From the NCBI GenBank assembly GCA_964547485.1, contig CAZJNU010000020.1, positions 1 to 33,997 on the forward strand: a DNA stretch of 33,997 nt, in the 5' to 3' direction. The translations under genes were made by a program, and so were the position numbers. A model generated the notes under the pieces. That model worked only from the letters and a program-made list of their open reading frames with translations. It was not told where the DNA came from and searched no databases. Numbering within the stretch: the stretch's first letter is position 1; every line of letters begins with the position of its first letter. This document shows, piece after piece, positions 1 through 7,873 of this stretch. This DNA comes from JACJWR01 sp964547485 (GTDB taxonomy: Bacteria > Actinomycetota > Actinomycetes > S36-B12 > UBA10799).

Positions 1-131
1 GTGTTGCAGGTGAGGAGGGTGAACCAGGTCGAGTCGGCCTCGGAGATGGTGCGTCCGAACGGGTGTTGGTAGGTGTCGCCGACGTTGAAATCCTCGTAGA
101 AACGGCCCAGTTGGGCTGCGTGCACGGTCAC
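1..131 (-). CDS. MaoC-family dehydratase, N-terminal fragment (cut by window edge)
   Basis: The minus strand opens with a GTG at 131 preceded by a good Shine-Dalgarno (GAGAGGA, about 7 bases away) and reads 43 codons off the left edge. The translation contains GRFYEDFNVGDTYQHPFGRT followed by ISEADSTWFTLLTCN, the typical N-terminus of MaoC-like (R)-hydratases, which act on enoyl-CoA or mesaconyl-type CoA substrates in a hot-dog fold. The catalytic Asp/His lie further downstream in this family and are outside the window, so activity and substrate cannot be judged. It is transcribed away from the DUF3040 gene and may be the next gene of the same minus-strand series. Confidence 0.8.
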   Translation of the reverse strand, partial: MTVHAAQLGRFYEDFNVGDTYQHPFGRTISEADSTWFTLLTCN

Positions 132-240
132 GGCAGATTCCTCTCGACAGGTTGATTCACGGGCAGGATGTGGAGCCCGCACACCGATACTGCCGAATGC
201 CGCCGCCGCTCACCTGCGCGGGGTGGCGCAATCGGAAGGC

Positions 241-639
241 TTACTGTTGCTCGTCCTCGCGCCGCTGCTTCCAGCGGTCCTCCATCCGACCCATGAAACC
301 GCCGGTGTCCGGTTTGGACGGAACATTCCGGTCGACTTTGGGTTTCGCCTCAGCCGCGCCATCCTCAGTACCCGCCGCGGCACCCCCTGTCAGCGACAGG
401 ACTGCACCCAGCAACATGCCGATAAACCCGACCACGCCGACGATGGGCAACTTGGCGGCTACACCAGCGACCAGCAGGGCAATTCCGACGACGATGATGA
501 GCACGCCAAGAATCAGCCGCTTGCGGCTGCCGCGCCGGCCTGCGGTGTTCTGCAGCGAGGAGGCGAACTTGGGGTCCTCTGCGTAGAGGGCTCGCTCCAT
601 CTGCTCGAGCAGACGTTGCTCGTGCTCAGAAAGGGGCAC
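241..639 (-). CDS. DUF3040 family small membrane protein
   Basis: A 132-residue protein starting at GTG 639, chosen because GGAGG lies about 6 bases upstream. The N-terminus MPLSEHEQRLLEQMERALYA is the DUF3040 signature (a short amphipathic helix with SEHEQR.LeqiE). Two hydrophobic segments follow at about residues 41-60 and 64-87, then a charged, Gly/Ala/Pro-rich cytoplasmic tail. Function of DUF3040 is unknown; in mycobacteria the member Rv2169c lies between the dcw cell-division genes (mraZ side) and the metF/idsA2/pknL region, which fits the neighbours here. A 168-base gap separates it from the upstream DUF1989 gene, so it probably has its own promoter; a TAGGGT box at 699-704 (minus) is a weak candidate -10. 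Confidence 0.9.
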   Translation of the reverse strand: MPLSEHEQRLLEQMERALYAEDPKFASSLQNTAGRRGSRKRLILGVLIIVVGIALLVAGVAAKLPIVGVVGFIGMLLGAVLSLTGGAAAGTEDGAAEAKPKVDRNVPSKPDTGGFMGRMEDRWKQRREDEQQ

Positions 640-807
640 GGTGTACCTCCACGTTCCGACGTGCGCCTGGTCGGGGCGCCAAGGTCTGACAAGTTCCGAC
701 CCTAGAACCCCAGGATAGGGAGCATCTCACAGATTGGAAACCCAGGCAGTAGGTTACCCCACGGTTCACCGCTCGTACGGCCCTCAGCCCAGATTGGGAC
801 AACCCAG

Positions 808-1410
808 TTAGGCGATGACCTCGACGCCGATCGACGTGCAGCTATCGCCATTGATCTTCTTGTCCGGCAGGTCCATGGAACAGGCGGTGACAACCACGAA
901 CATGTCGGCAAGTGCGCGAAGCGTGACAGAGTCGCCGGGTCTGGTCAGGGCTGTCCTGACGGAGATCTGCCCCGCTCCATCAACGGGAGTGTTCTGGAAC
1001 CAGTCCACTGGGTCGGGGACGACTTCCGGGTTCCAACCTACGGAGTGCGCCGCGGTACGGAAGTTGGCACTACAGCTTGGGTGGTAGCCGGCGGATCCCA
1101 GCAACTCGTACATCTCGGCGGAACAAGGTGGCGCGAGCAGATCGTGAACGCCGGGTGTGTTGTCCTCCTCAAAGAGGAACATTGGCCGATAGTTGACCGA
1201 AACAAAGGGATCGCCGACTTTGGGAAAGAGGCGCCAACTAGCGGCCCGAGACGTGCGCGCCGACAGGAAATCCGAGAGGTCGCTGAAGACTGCGAACATG
1301 TCCGAGACCTGCTGACCCTCGCGGTCAGTGATCCGCAACGCGGCCCCCTCGGGAACGCGCACCGCCACGCCACTTTGCGGTGGCACGACCACCGACTCAA
1401 TAGTCGCCAT
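808..1410 (-). CDS. DUF1989 / urea carboxylase-associated family protein
   Basis: A 200-residue protein starting at ATG 1410 with GGAGAGGGGAG just upstream; a longer reading frame to 1482 lacks a ribosome site. The sequence carries the DUF1989 pattern: a double-psi-like N-terminal half (VRVPEGAALRITDREGQQVSD), a Cys/His block (HDLLAPPCSAEMYELLG, then GYHPSCSANF) and the C-terminal CSMDLPDKKINGDSCTSIGV block. These Cys residues are thought to bind metal. Family members usually flank urea carboxylase/allophanate hydrolase or aminomethyltransferase-like genes, but neither is present here, so this is a solo copy with unknown substrate. It follows dinB by 53 bases on the same strand but is unlikely to belong functionally to the repair operon. 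Confidence 0.85.
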   Translation of the reverse strand: MATIESVVVPPQSGVAVRVPEGAALRITDREGQQVSDMFAVFSDLSDFLSARTSRAASWRLFPKVGDPFVSVNYRPMFLFEEDNTPGVHDLLAPPCSAEMYELLGSAGYHPSCSANFRTAAHSVGWNPEVVPDPVDWFQNTPVDGAGQISVRTALTRPGDSVTLRALADMFVVVTACSMDLPDKKINGDSCTSIGVEVIA

Positions 1411-1463
1411 CGCTGACTCCCCTCTCCCGAGGCCCGTGCCACAAGACGATAGCCTGCGGGGTC

Positions 1464-2726
1464 CTACCCGGTTGGATCCCACGGCCTCGGCCTGACGAGT
1501 CGGGCCGGTCGAACGGATTCATTCCCGAACCGCGCAGAGGCGCGATCCATAGCCTGTTCGGCCTCCCGCCATCCTTGCTCCCGAGCCCCCAGTTGAAGCT
1601 GCCGCGGGCTGTCTGCCACGGGTCGGAGTCCTTCCACTCGGACCCCGACCAAACGCAATCGTGCCCGCTGCAGACCCAGCGCGTCCAGCAGCGCCCGAGC
1701 GACCAGGTAGATGTCGCGGCCAACGTCCAACGGGTCCGCCACCGTCCGGCTTCGGGTGATTGTGGTGAAGTCGGCGAACCGCACCTTGAGCACCACCGTC
1801 CGTCCGGTGACCCCGGCTCGACGCAACCGCACCGCGATCTTCTCGGAGAGGCGCAACACCTCTTGCCCGACGACGTCCATATCGTCGACATCCTGTGGAA
1901 ACGTCTCCTCCGCGCCGATGCTGCGTTCCGGCTCCGATGGTTGGATTCGTCGCTCATCACGACCCCAGGCGAGCGCGAACAGATGCCTGCCCAGCGCCGA
2001 ACCCAGCGCCCGCTCAAGGGTCGCCACGGGGGTGCTGGCGATATCTGCCACCGTGCGCAGCCCGAGCCGATGGAGATTCTGCTCCGTTCGCTGACCAACC
2101 CCCCAGAGGGCATCGACAGGCAACGGATGAAGGAAGGCGACCGTGCCGGAGGCCGGCACGACCAGGATTCCGTCAGGTTTCGCCCGGGCGGATGCGATCT
2201 TGGCGACGAACTTGGTTGTGGAGACTCCGACGGAGGCGGTGATGCCCTGCTCGTCGTGGATACGTGAGCGGATCAACTCGCCGATGTATCTGGGCGTACC
2301 CAGACCACGGACCGCCCCCGACACGTCGAGAAAGGCTTCGTCCAGCGACAACGGTTCGACCAGGTTCGTGATGGAGCGGAATACCTCCATGACACCGGCA
2401 CTGATCCGCGAGTAGTGGCGATGGTCGGGGGCGATGATCACCGCCTGCGGACATACTCGACGGGCTCGCCCCATCGGCATCGCGGAATGAACGCCGAAGG
2501 CCCGCGCCTCGTAGCTGGCGGAGAGGACGACCCCGCGACTTCCCGAGCCACCGACGATCACCGGCTGGCCGCGCAGATGAGGTCGGCTGAGAAGTTCCAC
2601 GGAGGCGTAGAAGGCATCCATGTCGACGTGCAGGATGGTGCAGTCGGTGTCGTCGGGACTCCCGGAACCCGGACCGCTGCCGGAGCCCGGACCGCCGCCG
2701 GAACGAGTCAACTGCGAGCGACTCAT
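1464..2726 (-). CDS. dinB: DNA polymerase IV (DinB, Y-family translesion polymerase)
   Basis: A 420-residue Y-family polymerase. The start ATG 2726 lies 7 bases after the dnaE2 stop; an in-frame extension to 2828 would overlap dnaE2 and is less likely. After a Gly/Ser/Pro linker (residues 10-24) the palm motif LHVDMDAFYASVE (D35, D37) appears, then SYEARAFGVHSAMPMGRA, then EPLSLDEAFLDVSGA with the catalytic Asp-Glu pair, then SVGVSTTKFVAKIASARAKP of the thumb and a little-finger domain. SPRQLQLGARE near the C-terminus resembles a beta-clamp binding pentapeptide. As the last gene of the LexA-boxed operon it is expected to be the translesion partner of DnaE2. No ImuB-like loss of the catalytic carboxylates is seen, so it should be active. 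Confidence 0.95.
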   Translation of the reverse strand: MSRSQLTRSGGGPGSGSGPGSGSPDDTDCTILHVDMDAFYASVELLSRPHLRGQPVIVGGSGSRGVVLSASYEARAFGVHSAMPMGRARRVCPQAVIIAPDHRHYSRISAGVMEVFRSITNLVEPLSLDEAFLDVSGAVRGLGTPRYIGELIRSRIHDEQGITASVGVSTTKFVAKIASARAKPDGILVVPASGTVAFLHPLPVDALWGVGQRTEQNLHRLGLRTVADIASTPVATLERALGSALGRHLFALAWGRDERRIQPSEPERSIGAEETFPQDVDDMDVVGQEVLRLSEKIAVRLRRAGVTGRTVVLKVRFADFTTITRSRTVADPLDVGRDIYLVARALLDALGLQRARLRLVGVRVEGLRPVADSPRQLQLGAREQGWREAEQAMDRASARFGNESVRPARLVRPRPWDPTG

Positions 2727-2733
2727 CGCGTGT

Positions 2734-5700
2734 TCACCACCCTGAACTACCGGGACTGCTATGCCATAACTTGCCGGGCGGGTCATTCGTATCGTCGCCG
2801 ATACCCTCGTCAACTTCCACTGCCGCACCAGCCTCTCTCACCATCGCACGAGCATCGCCCACCGGACCACCCGCGGGCCGGACATCGGAGTAGGGCGACT
2901 TGCGGAAACCGCTGGCGTAGACCAGCACCCGCCTACCTGCTGCCCCTGGAGAGGTATCCGTGGACCCGGTATCCAACTGGGTGGCGGCTGGTCGCTGCCC
3001 AGGGCCCGAGATCGTCGCGGATCGGTCGGGATGAGGTGCGGATGCCAACATCGCCAGTACCGAAGCGGGTCCCTGTGACTGCCATAACCTGCGGACACCT
3101 GCCAACTCCCAGCAGCCGGTCGCCCGCAGCGAAACACCCCGCGGGCCGGTCCGGCGCACTTTCCCACGGACCAACAGCAACCAGGAGTGGAACACTCGCT
3201 CGGCATACGGATCCTGGGCGTCGGGAAAGAAGGTCGCGTCGATCGGACCCGCACCGTCGTCGAGGGTGAGGAACACGACCCTGCGACCGCTACGCACCGG
3301 TGGGGTCTGGGTTGCCACCTTCACGCCGGCAACCAGGATCTCCTGGGAGGATCTGCACGCCAGCAGACCACTGGATCGGGTTGCCCCCAACTCGCTGAGC
3401 ATCGGCGCGTAGAAATCGATCAGATGGGCGCTGGCATCCAATCCGAGCACCTCCAACTCCGCCTGCACCCGGTCGGAAACCGACATCTCCACTAACCCAC
3501 TCGGGCGCGCCGCAGCCGAATCCGTTAGATCCAGCGTCAGTTGGACTCCATCGACGGCTCGAGCTGCGGGGGTCGCCTGGGACTGGCCACGCGCAGCGGC
3601 AACCGAGTCCAGCGGGTATCCGGCTGCTCCCGAAGGCAGCTGCCCACGACCGGCTAACTCGGCGCCGCCACCGGGCTCGCCCCGGCGGGCCGGACTCCCC
3701 CGACCAGCGGCTCCCAGCCCACGTCGGCGTCGTCTGGACCAGCGATCGAGGTCGGCGATCTGCAACAGCAGGTCGCGGCGGGTGAGTCTGCTGCCGGCAC
3801 CTCCCAGACCGATCGCATGCACCGAGTCGAAGGCGCCGGTGACGACCAATCGCTCCGCTATCGGCCGACTGACCTCGGTCCGGGTCCAGAAGTCGGATAG
3901 GTCCTGGTACGGCTGGCCTGCGCAGATGGCAACCACCTCCGCCTCGGAGATGCCCTTCACCTCGGACAGCGCCAATCTGATGAAGTACTCGCCCTCGGTT
4001 TTCTCCACCCGATACTGCGCACCTGAACGATCCACATCCAACGGCAGCACCCCGATCCCGTGATTGCGCGCATCGTCAAGGATGAGCCGCTTCGGGTACA
4101 TCCCGGGATCATGGGTGAGTACCCCGGCCAGGAACGCGGCCGGATGATGCCGCTTGAGCCAGGCTGACTGATAGGTGGGGAGCGCGAAAGCGGCCGCATG
4201 CGCCTTGCAGAACCCGAAGGAGGCGAATGCCCGCAACACCTCCCAGACCCGCTCCACCGTCACCAACGGGTAACCCGCCGACTGCGCGAGTCGATAGAAC
4301 CAACCGCGTACCTGCAACTGTCCGTCCGGACTCCCCATCGACCGTCGAACCTCATCAGCCTCCGCGTAAGAACACCCGGTCATCACCGCGACGATCCGGA
4401 TCACCTGTTCGTGGAAGACCACCACGCCGTACGTCTCCGTCAACGCCGGGCGCAAATCCGGGTGGATGAACTCCGGCGCCCGCCAGCCGTGCCGAGCGGC
4501 CAGGAAGGGCGAGACCATATCGCTCTTGACCGGACCGGGGCGGAACAGCGAGATGTCGATGATGATGTCGTCGAAGGTTTCCGGGGCGAACTTACCGAGC
4601 AGTTCCCGCTGACCGGGCGACTCGATCTGAAAGCAGCCGAGGGTGCGGGTGGATCGAATCAACTCGAACGTCTCCGGGTCGTCCAACGGAGTGGCATCCA
4701 GATCCACCTCGACACCGTCCACCCGACGCACCTCGGCCACCGCGTACTGCATCGCGGATTGCATCCGTATCCCCAGCACATCGAGTTTCAGTAGCCCCAG
4801 TGCCTCGACATCGTCCTTATCGAACTGGCTCATCGGAAATCCGGCCCAACTCGCCTCCACTGGCGTCCGGTCGAGCATCGTCGCATCGGACAACAGCACT
4901 CCGCACGGATGCACGGCGATATGGCGGGGCAAACCGTCGAGAGACTCGACCAACGACAGGAACCCGTCCATCGAGCCACCGACAGCCATCCGGGCGAAAC
5001 CGGACCGACGAAGCTCCGGCAGTTCCCGCAGCGCCGACCGGGCCTCTCGAGCACGGATGTGTGGGAACGCCTTGGCGAAGGCGTCGATCTCCGCCGGTGG
5101 CAATCCCAACGCGGCACCCACATCGCGTACTGCATGCCGCACCCGGTAGGTATCGCGCATCGAGACGCAGGCACAACGCTCACCACCGAACTTGGCCAGG
5201 ATTTGCTCGTACACCTCCGACCTGCGGGCCGCCTCGACGTCGACATCGATGTCAGGTAGCGAACGACGCAACGGCGACAGGAACCGCTCCATCAACAGGT
5301 CATGGCGCACCGGGTCAACCCCGGAGATTCCCACCAGGTAGTTGACCAGGCTGCCCGCCCCCGACCCACGGGCGGCAACCCGCACAGACATCCCACGGAT
5401 GATGTCCACCACCTCGGCAACTGTCAGGAAATAGCCAGCGAAACCCAGCTCGGAGATGGTGCACAACTCTTCGGCAAGTCGCGTCTCGGCACCACGGGGC
5501 ATACCTCGACGTATCAATTCGGCCTCACACCGGGAGCGCAGTTCCGTCAATGCCAGAGCGGATTCCGCCTCCACCTGCGCACTGGTCCGGCGTCGATCCT
5601 CGTATCCGGCGAGCATCGACCCGACATCGACTGCGGTGGCCGGTGGCCGACCACGCACCACTGACAGTTCCGGGACGTGGATATCGCCGAGCCCGATATC

Positions 5701-6675
5701 GGCCACCGGGTCGAGGGCGCAAGCCTCAGCCATGGCCCGGGTGTCTGCCAGCAGCCGAGCCGTCACCTCACGTTCGGAACCAGCTCCGGAACTTCGCGCA
5801 ATCTCCTGCACGGCCGGCAACAGCTGTTGCCAACTCTTCAAGTAGCCCTCGGCGTTGGGACGATCCAGATGCCGAGCGTCGATGGGCACCAGCCGCCGGA
5901 TCGCATCGAGCACATCGGCCACCACCGCACCGGCAGGATCTGCGTACCGGACCGCATTGCTCAGCACCGCAGTCACCCCCGCCTGCCGGGCCACACCCAA
6001 CAACCGCGCCGCTCCTGCGCTCGAACGCGATATTCCCCGCAAACCAGTGCAGGCGATGTCGGCCGGCGCCGCGGCACGGTCACGGGACCGATGGGAGGCT
6101 ACCTCCACCCGAATGGCATCGGAACCGATCTCGTTCTGCCACCACCGCAGTTCGGCCAACCCCAGATCAAAGCGGCGACGATACATCGCCCGGCCAACTG
6201 CGGAGTCAGCGCCAAGCAACACGATCAGATCGCCACCTTGGGCGTGGGTTGCGATGTCCTCCCTCGTCGCGACCGGGTTGCCCCGCTCTCCGGATAGGTG
6301 AACTCTGGAGATCAGCCGACACAGCGCCGCCCAACCCCTACCGTTACGAGCCATCACAACCGCCCGTGGGTAGCCGTCAGCTACGCTCTGACCACCTCTC
6401 GCAGGGGTACGAACCGGACGGTGAGGTATCCGGCCACCTGAATCAACCCGGACTGCCAGGTCCACCCCCAAGAGTGGAGATATGCCCGCGTCCCTGCAGG
6501 CCTGCGCGAACTTCACCGCACCGTAGACACCATCCCGATCCGTCAGAGCCAATGCTTGCTGACCCATCTCCGCAGCACGGTTGACCAGCACCTCCGGGGT
6601 GGAAACGCCGTGCCGCAGCGAGTAGCCGGACGCAACACGTAGATGCACAAATGGGTCCTGCATCGCAGACTTCAC
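2734..6675 (-). CDS. dnaE2: DnaE2-type error-prone DNA polymerase III alpha subunit
   Basis: A 1313-residue C-family polymerase. The GTG at 6675 overlaps the HEPN stop as GTGA; ATG 6663 (MQDPFVHL) with GGTGAAG upstream is an alternative start. Visible in order: PHP domain (FVHLRVASGYSLRHG, then ALTDRDGVYGAVKF), palm with ARGSGAGSLVNYLVGISGVD and catalytic LPDIDVDVE (about residues 472-480), third carboxylate in LLKLDVLG (about 628-635), fingers with GCFQIESPGQRE, helix-hairpin-helix, and C-terminal OB fold. Metal ligands of the PHP domain are altered (second His of HxH is Ala; TDHD is TDRD), as in actinobacterial DnaE2 relatives, so proofreading by PHP is unlikely. Roughly 80 residues of Arg/Gly/Ala-rich linker (near 980-1060) with VQLTLDL, a possible clamp motif, make it longer than usual DnaE2. 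Expected role: SOS mutagenesis with DinB. Confidence 0.93.
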   Translation of the reverse strand: MKSAMQDPFVHLRVASGYSLRHGVSTPEVLVNRAAEMGQQALALTDRDGVYGAVKFAQACRDAGISPLLGVDLAVRVDSGGRIPHRPVRTPARGGQSVADGYPRAVVMARNGRGWAALCRLISRVHLSGERGNPVATREDIATHAQGGDLIVLLGADSAVGRAMYRRRFDLGLAELRWWQNEIGSDAIRVEVASHRSRDRAAAPADIACTGLRGISRSSAGAARLLGVARQAGVTAVLSNAVRYADPAGAVVADVLDAIRRLVPIDARHLDRPNAEGYLKSWQQLLPAVQEIARSSGAGSEREVTARLLADTRAMAEACALDPVADIGLGDIHVPELSVVRGRPPATAVDVGSMLAGYEDRRRTSAQVEAESALALTELRSRCEAELIRRGMPRGAETRLAEELCTISELGFAGYFLTVAEVVDIIRGMSVRVAARGSGAGSLVNYLVGISGVDPVRHDLLMERFLSPLRRSLPDIDVDVEAARRSEVYEQILAKFGGERCACVSMRDTYRVRHAVRDVGAALGLPPAEIDAFAKAFPHIRAREARSALRELPELRRSGFARMAVGGSMDGFLSLVESLDGLPRHIAVHPCGVLLSDATMLDRTPVEASWAGFPMSQFDKDDVEALGLLKLDVLGIRMQSAMQYAVAEVRRVDGVEVDLDATPLDDPETFELIRSTRTLGCFQIESPGQRELLGKFAPETFDDIIIDISLFRPGPVKSDMVSPFLAARHGWRAPEFIHPDLRPALTETYGVVVFHEQVIRIVAVMTGCSYAEADEVRRSMGSPDGQLQVRGWFYRLAQSAGYPLVTVERVWEVLRAFASFGFCKAHAAAFALPTYQSAWLKRHHPAAFLAGVLTHDPGMYPKRLILDDARNHGIGVLPLDVDRSGAQYRVEKTEGEYFIRLALSEVKGISEAEVVAICAGQPYQDLSDFWTRTEVSRPIAERLVVTGAFDSVHAIGLGGAGSRLTRRDLLLQIADLDRWSRRRRRGLGAAGRGSPARRGEPGGGAELAGRGQLPSGAAGYPLDSVAAARGQSQATPAARAVDGVQLTLDLTDSAAARPSGLVEMSVSDRVQAELEVLGLDASAHLIDFYAPMLSELGATRSSGLLACRSSQEILVAGVKVATQTPPVRSGRRVVFLTLDDGAGPIDATFFPDAQDPYAERVFHSWLLLVRGKVRRTGPRGVSLRATGCWELAGVRRLWQSQGPASVLAMLASAPHPDRSATISGPGQRPAATQLDTGSTDTSPGAAGRRVLVYASGFRKSPYSDVRPAGGPVGDARAMVREAGAAVEVDEGIGDDTNDPPGKLWHSSPGSSGW

Positions 6676-7226
6676 CCAACGGTGCGCAGCGGTGACGCCG
6701 GCACCACCAGTTGGTGACCGAACCCGAGTCGGTTCGCTACCAAACCGAGGAAGGCCTCGGCATCACGCATGAGATCGTCGGCCTCCCGGGCCGTCACCAC
6801 ATTCAAACCGGCCTCTGCCGCCGCCCGCTTGCTGGCGCCAGCGGCAAACAGTAACGACCACTCGTCCAACTCCGGCGCCACCTTCGATAGCAACTCCCAG
6901 ACGCTGCGGGGGCGACTGCGCCGATTGGGTCGGCTACAACTGGCCAGCACGGCGGCCGCAGCCCGGAGCGCCGCCAGGTGGGCGGCGGCGTACCGTTCGC
7001 CCGTCCGATCAGCGGCACTGGCCTCCAGTAGGCACCGGGCCGCTGACGCGAGCAGGTCTCGAACTGCGGGCTGCGCCGACCGCGACCTTGGCAGTCCGCC
7101 ACCGCCGACCGCGGGCGCCCGCGCGAGCAGTCGGTCGGGCTGGCGGTCGGGCTGGCGGTCGGGCTGGCGGTCGGGCTGGCGGTCGGACGACTCATGGCGC
7201 TCGTGGCGCTCGTATGACTCGGACAT
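6672..7226 (-). CDS. SAV_6107-family HEPN domain protein
   Basis: A 184-residue protein. ATG 7226 is preferred because GAGAGGA lies 9 bases upstream; a longer frame from 7355 would read through a 15-bp tandem repeat and overlap the previous gene. Residues 15-32 are four (D/Q)-R-Q-P type repeats encoded by a 12-bp DNA tandem repeat. The conserved region starts near residue 52 (AVRDLLASAARCLLEASAA) and contains GERYAAAHLAALRAAAAVLA and SVWELLSKVAPELDEWSLLF, which match the SAV_6107 HEPN family. An R-x4-H pattern (R78, H83) is present, as in HEPN RNases, but its position within the fold cannot be judged here. It lies between DUF6504 and dnaE2 and its stop overlaps the dnaE2 start, so it is translationally coupled to the polymerase. 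Function unknown; inferred accessory to the mutasome. Confidence 0.88.
   Translation of the reverse strand: MSESYERHERHESSDRQPDRQPDRQPDRQPDRLLARAPAVGGGGLPRSRSAQPAVRDLLASAARCLLEASAADRTGERYAAAHLAALRAAAAVLASCSRPNRRSRPRSVWELLSKVAPELDEWSLLFAAGASKRAAAEAGLNVVTAREADDLMRDAEAFLGLVANRLGFGHQLVVPASPLRTVG
7135..7182. repeat. 12-bp tandem repeat, four exact copies, inside the HEPN gene
   Basis: The unit TCGGGCTGGCGG is repeated four times without a mismatch and continues as a partial copy. On the minus strand it encodes a Gln-Pro-Asp-Arg repeat in the N-terminal tail of the HEPN protein. The unit is a multiple of three, so copy-number change would lengthen or shorten the tail without breaking the frame. 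Confidence 0.95.
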
Positions 7227-7260
7227 CTTCGACGGTCCTCTCTGTCGTTGGTTGGTTCTC

Positions 7261-7320
7261 GCTGTACTTCGGTTCGCTGTACTTCGGTTCGCTGTATTTC
7301 GGTTCGCTGTATTTCGGTTC
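7261..7320. repeat. 15-bp tandem repeat, four copies, between DUF6504 and HEPN genes
   Basis: Two copies of GCTGTACTTCGGTTC are followed by two copies of GCTGTATTTCGGTTC and a partial fifth. The array fills most of the 101-base gap between the DUF6504 stop (7328) and the chosen HEPN start (7226). The paired C/T variants show stepwise duplication. If the HEPN protein started at 7355 instead, the array would encode a TANRN/TANRS repeat. Confidence 0.95.
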
Positions 7321-7327
7321 GCTGTGC

Positions 7328-7756
7328 TCAGTCCCATACCCGCGCCAACTGCCATTTCCGCATCTCCCGGTCATGCACGAGGTCGTACACCCCACCCCGA
7401 TGGGCGGCACCCGGCAGTCGACATACCGCCTCAACCCGCCATACCTCTCGGTCCGAGGCGATCAACTCCGGATCCGCCTCCACTGCTGCCGCTGTTGTTG
7501 TCCCTACTGCCACTACCGTGCCCCCTACCTCCGACAACACAGCTCGCTCCGACGCCACAGGAGTAGGTCCGATCGGAGATCGCTCGGCCCGCATCAACGC
7601 AGCGTTCAAGTCCAACCACCAGCTGCCCGCCTCAACCCATCGGGTCAGAACACTGTCAATCCGGTATCGGCGTCCGCACCAGATGAAACTCGTCGGCACG
7701 TCCTCGGAAACTGTCGTCACTACAACAGCGACAGGATCGCGAAACCGGCGTGTCAT
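7328..7756 (-). CDS. DUF6504 family protein
   Basis: A 142-residue protein starting at ATG 7756 with GGGGGAAG 3-4 bases upstream; a TTG at 7768 is a weaker alternative. The sequence shows the DUF6504 layout: an N-terminal strand region (FRDPVAVVVT), SFIWCGRRYRIDSVLTRWVE, then AGSWWLDLNA, and at the end REVWRVEAVCRL...GVYDLVHD...KWQLARVWD. The family is actinobacterial and commonly encoded next to DnaE2/Y-family polymerase genes; a ligand or activity is not known. It is the first gene of the operon and lies 64 bases downstream of a perfect LexA-type box, so DNA-damage induction is expected. A poorly conserved insert (about residues 55-85, rich in Thr/Ala/Val) separates the two conserved blocks. 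Confidence 0.85.
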   Translation of the reverse strand: MTRRFRDPVAVVVTTVSEDVPTSFIWCGRRYRIDSVLTRWVEAGSWWLDLNAALMRAERSPIGPTPVASERAVLSEVGGTVVAVGTTTAAAVEADPELIASDREVWRVEAVCRLPGAAHRGGVYDLVHDREMRKWQLARVWD

Positions 7757-7808
7757 GGCTTCCCCCAACGGGTGATCGCAGCGCTGCTGGTCACAGCACT
7801 GGTGGTCG

Positions 7809-7846
7809 TCAACTAGAGATCGAACATGCGTTCGACCTCTAGTTGA
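7809..7846. promoter_or_regulatory. LexA-type SOS box 1 embedded in a 38-bp inverted repeat
   Basis: The core TCGAACATGCGTTCGA (7820-7835) fits the actinobacterial LexA consensus TCGAAC-N4-GTTCGA exactly. The symmetry continues outwards: 17-base arms (7809-7825 and 7830-7846) with outer part TCAACTAGAG / CTCTAGTTGA match at all but one position (A7819 opposite C7836). It lies 64 bases upstream of the DUF6504 start, the position expected of an operator for the mutasome operon. Confidence 0.85.
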
Positions 7847-7873
7847 TCAGTCACGATTCCCTCACGTCAAGAC

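Noticed and set aside
2415..3269. 284-codon plus-strand frame over the dinB/dnaE2 junction
   Set aside because: Low-complexity Arg/His/Pro translation, antisense to two recognised genes.
5550..6584. 344-codon plus-strand frame inside dnaE2
   Set aside because: Pro/Arg/Ser-rich translation without motifs, antisense to conserved polymerase sequence.
7129..7320. CRISPR-like array
   Set aside because: The repeats are short direct tandems (12 and 15 bases) without unique spacers.
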